Source: CAYZXU01 sp964482535 (lineage in GTDB: Bacteria > Desulfobacterota > Desulfobacteria > Desulfobacterales > BuS5). From it: a stretch of DNA of 23,611 nt. Numbering within the stretch: position 1 is the stretch's first letter; each line of letters starts with the position of its first letter. The notes below the pieces were generated by a model. It ran no database searches. It was given only the letters and a program-made list of their open reading frames with translations, and was not told the origin of the DNA. Where the stretch lies: positions 1 to 23,611 of the forward strand of contig CAYZXU010000028.1 of the NCBI GenBank assembly GCA_964482535.1, read 5' to 3'. A program made the position numbers and the translations under genes. Shown here piece by piece: positions 21,782-23,611 of this stretch.

Positions 21782-22145
21782 ATTGTTTATTAATGTCGTT
21801 CTCTTTTTAATTACATATTATTTTAAATAATCATTTCATTCAAGTCTTTTGTTTTTTTGTGCAAAGATTTCTCTTTATCTAAATTCTAATATAACTTTAG
21901 GTTAGCTACCCGTGTTTAATTATCAGTAAATTGATTTTATCAGGGTTGTGCAAAACTATTTTTTATTTAATGAATTTTATTCATTAAATATGTATCAATA
22001 ACATAATTAATAGAATTAATTTAAACAACGGCAATAAAAGGGTTCTGCAAAAATCTTAGCACGATTTTTTTAGGTTCCGGTTTTTCAATAGACTGAGGAT
22101 GGCAGAACAAATCAACATAAACAATAAAATTGAAGGAGGAAAAAG
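21782..22145 (+). other. Long AT-rich leader with a 10-bp palindrome and a long-range stem
   Basis: No coding frame is credible here. A perfect palindrome, ATTTAATGAA (21965-21974) / TTCATTAAAT (21980-21989) with a 5-nt spacer, could be an operator; its TGAAT-ATTCA core suits a TetR-type dimer. Further on, GTTCTGC (22042-22048) can pair with GCAGAAC (22102-22108), enclosing a weak AAAAATC/GATTTTT hairpin. The DUF1329 ribosome site (GAAGGAGG, 22132-22139) closes the region. The regulatory meaning is inferred. Confidence 0.45.
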
Positions 22146-23528
22146 ATGCTTAAAAGACTATTTGTATTGGTTTTTGTTTTTTGTCTGATATCAGTTTTTG
22201 GGTTTCAAGGCTCATCATATGCAGGCGATCCTGACTGGAGGACGAAACAGGATGCCGCGTTTGAAAAGCTCGACGTAGAACCAGGGGATATAATAACGAG
22301 AGAAAATGACCTTGCCAAGGCAGAAACATTGCTTCCCAAGTATCTGTATAAGTGGTTTGCAAGGGGAGACATAATGGATCTTGAGATAAGGGACTGTAAG
22401 TACGATCTGTCCCATGATGACTATTGGCGAAAAGCAAGCGAGGAAAACAGAGGCAAATATGCAATTGATGAAAAAGGCTCAATTATAGATATAGCAACCG
22501 GCAAATATCCTGTTTTTGTCAATGGTGAGCCTTTTCCTGCAGATACAATAGACATGGCCGGTGGTAGCAAGTCAGCTTCAAAAGTAATGTATAACAAGCT
22601 TCTTGTCAAATACAGGACAGGCAATTTTAAGTTTAACCATATTGTTTTGTGGATAGATTTTAAGGGTGGGCTTGAAAGAATTGTTGAAGCCTACTGGGCT
22701 ACCTATTTTTACTGGGGCAGAAAGGGCGGTCCTGTAAAAAATCCTGAAAACCTCGAGATGCGTGATATGACCATAGCAGTAGCTCCCTTTGACATGGCGG
22801 GCACAGCCCAGCTTTCATTAAGGACTCTGGGCACAAAAGATGATCAGGTTTATGCCTATGTTCCTGCAATAAGAAGGGTAAAAAGACTTTCCGGTGCCAA
22901 CAGATCAGACCCCTATATGGGATCTGAGGCTATCTTTGATGATGCATATGGCTGGAACGGCTTGAACACCTCCATGGATTGGACATATAAGGGCAAAAGA
23001 ACCGCCCTTCTCTGGCTTCCTGAATGGGTTTCAGAATATTCATTTCAAATGACAAAACAGCCAGACGGATCATGGGAAGGGATGACTCCTTCCATGAATT
23101 ACGGCTTTGAAACCCCTGGATCAACATGCGCAACATGGGCGGCAACGAATGCTGTATGGGTTCCAAGAGAGTTTTATGTTGTTGAAGGATATCCAAGAGA
23201 TCCTTATTACAGTAGTGGCATAACACAATACTGGGTTGATGTGGCAACGCATTATATCTGTTATAAATGGTCTCACGATAAGGCAGGAGAATTCTGGAAG
23301 GGGGTCTGCCTTCAGCCATGTCATGTGAGATGGGGAGATGATAACAGTTACGGGCTGTTAGGCCAGGTGTCTGATATGATCTGTGACGATAAGCTTCAGC
23401 ATGCCACCAATATTAAAGGCGGCTGCGGAAAGGTGAACGGATCAAGTGAATTGAAAATCATTTTTGACGATCCCAAAGTTACGCCCAGGATGCTGACTGT
23501 GGAAAAGATGAAGATGTGGACGAAATAA
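22146..23528 (+). CDS. DUF1329-family secreted protein
   Basis: The 460-residue protein begins with a signal peptide (MLKRLFVLVFVFCLISVFGF, cleavage near SSYAG) and a strong ribosome site (AAGGAGG). DUF1329 proteins are periplasmic or outer-membrane-associated, related to LolA/LolB-like lipoprotein-sorting folds, and often accompany outer-membrane export or lipid-handling genes. Recognisable features are the N-terminal VEPGDIITRENDLAKAETLL, and the block YAYVPAIRRVKRLSGANRSD followed by PYMGSEAIFDDAYGWNG, the best-conserved stretch of the family. The C-terminal part has MWVPREFYVVEGYPRDPYYS-like sequence (here beginning VWVPREFY). Two or more late cysteines (GVCLQPCHVRWG, ISDMICDD-type) may form disulfides. 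It is preceded by a long regulated-looking leader and has no partner gene in the window. Confidence 0.88.
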   Translation: MLKRLFVLVFVFCLISVFGFQGSSYAGDPDWRTKQDAAFEKLDVEPGDIITRENDLAKAETLLPKYLYKWFARGDIMDLEIRDCKYDLSHDDYWRKASEENRGKYAIDEKGSIIDIATGKYPVFVNGEPFPADTIDMAGGSKSASKVMYNKLLVKYRTGNFKFNHIVLWIDFKGGLERIVEAYWATYFYWGRKGGPVKNPENLEMRDMTIAVAPFDMAGTAQLSLRTLGTKDDQVYAYVPAIRRVKRLSGANRSDPYMGSEAIFDDAYGWNGLNTSMDWTYKGKRTALLWLPEWVSEYSFQMTKQPDGSWEGMTPSMNYGFETPGSTCATWAATNAVWVPREFYVVEGYPRDPYYSSGITQYWVDVATHYICYKWSHDKAGEFWKGVCLQPCHVRWGDDNSYGLLGQVSDMICDDKLQHATNIKGGCGKVNGSSELKIIFDDPKVTPRMLTVEKMKMWTK

Positions 23529-23535
23529 GCGTTTA

Positions 23536-23566
23536 GCCCGGATTTTTCAGACATGGGAATCCGGGC
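23536..23566 (+). terminator. Terminator-like hairpin after the DUF1329 gene
   Basis: GCCCGGATT (23536-23544) and AATCCGGGC (23558-23566) form a perfect 9-bp stem, 7 nt after the stop codon. Only a short A/T-rich stretch follows and not a clean T-run, so termination may be partial, or the hairpin may protect the 3' end. Confidence 0.6.
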
Positions 23567-23611
23567 AATTTATATTCAACCGGTTTGCTGCTTATGTAAT
23601 GCAACTCATGT

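Overview
The window looks like an AT-rich chromosomal segment from a Gram-negative, Desulfobacterota-type (Desulfobacterales-like) bacterium. This is inferred from the style of the HolA, IleS, IscU-like and DUF1329 proteins, from the ExbB/ExbD/TonB set, and from the lipoprotein-processing genes. No rRNA or species marker is present, so the placement is a judgement and not a measurement.

Left part (1-9212, minus strand). Reading in the direction of transcription, the housekeeping series ileS, lspA, lgt, holA runs straight into a complete type I restriction-modification cassette: hsdR, an AlbA/Schlafen-type ATPase with a C-terminal helix-turn-helix, hsdS, and hsdM. Most junctions are 4-bp ATGA overlaps, including the one between holA and hsdR, so the cassette appears to be translationally coupled to a DNA polymerase subunit gene. 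Two things are not obvious at first sight. A 24-codon fragment resembling the start of rhuM lies between hsdS and hsdM. A tandem 11-nt repeat lies inside the AlbA gene, where a change of copy number would shift the frame. Beyond hsdM is a HicAB pair: hicA is broken by two frameshifts and hicB is cut by the window edge.

Middle (9219-14400, minus strand). This holds lgt, lspA, ileS (with a plausible sigma70-type promoter) and an IscU/NifU-type scaffold protein. It also holds a solitary XRE antitoxin whose toxin survives only as a start and a C-terminal tail behind a clean palindromic operator.

Right part, plus strand (14461-19645). A promoter, a possible very short leader peptide and a strong intrinsic terminator precede an operon. 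Its first gene encodes a secreted protein made almost entirely of about 23 tandem 24-25-residue Asp-rich (EF-loop-like) repeats. ExbB, ExbD, TonB and an APC-family amino-acid permease follow. The combination of a calcium-loop repeat protein with its own energy-transducing ExbBD-TonB set is the best candidate for an undescribed system here. The start of the permease is irregular: either a non-ATG start or a frameshift.

Far right (19646-23611). A GC-richer, hairpin-rich stretch leads into a truncated DUF4198 (metal-uptake-type periplasmic) gene. That gene ends against the terminator of two minus-strand tRNA-Ser genes (GCU and UGA). Next come an unrecognised 290-residue cytoplasmic protein, a small Cys-rich reading frame, and a long AT-rich leader carrying a consensus promoter and a 10-bp palindrome. 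The last gene is a secreted DUF1329 protein with a terminator-like hairpin behind it.
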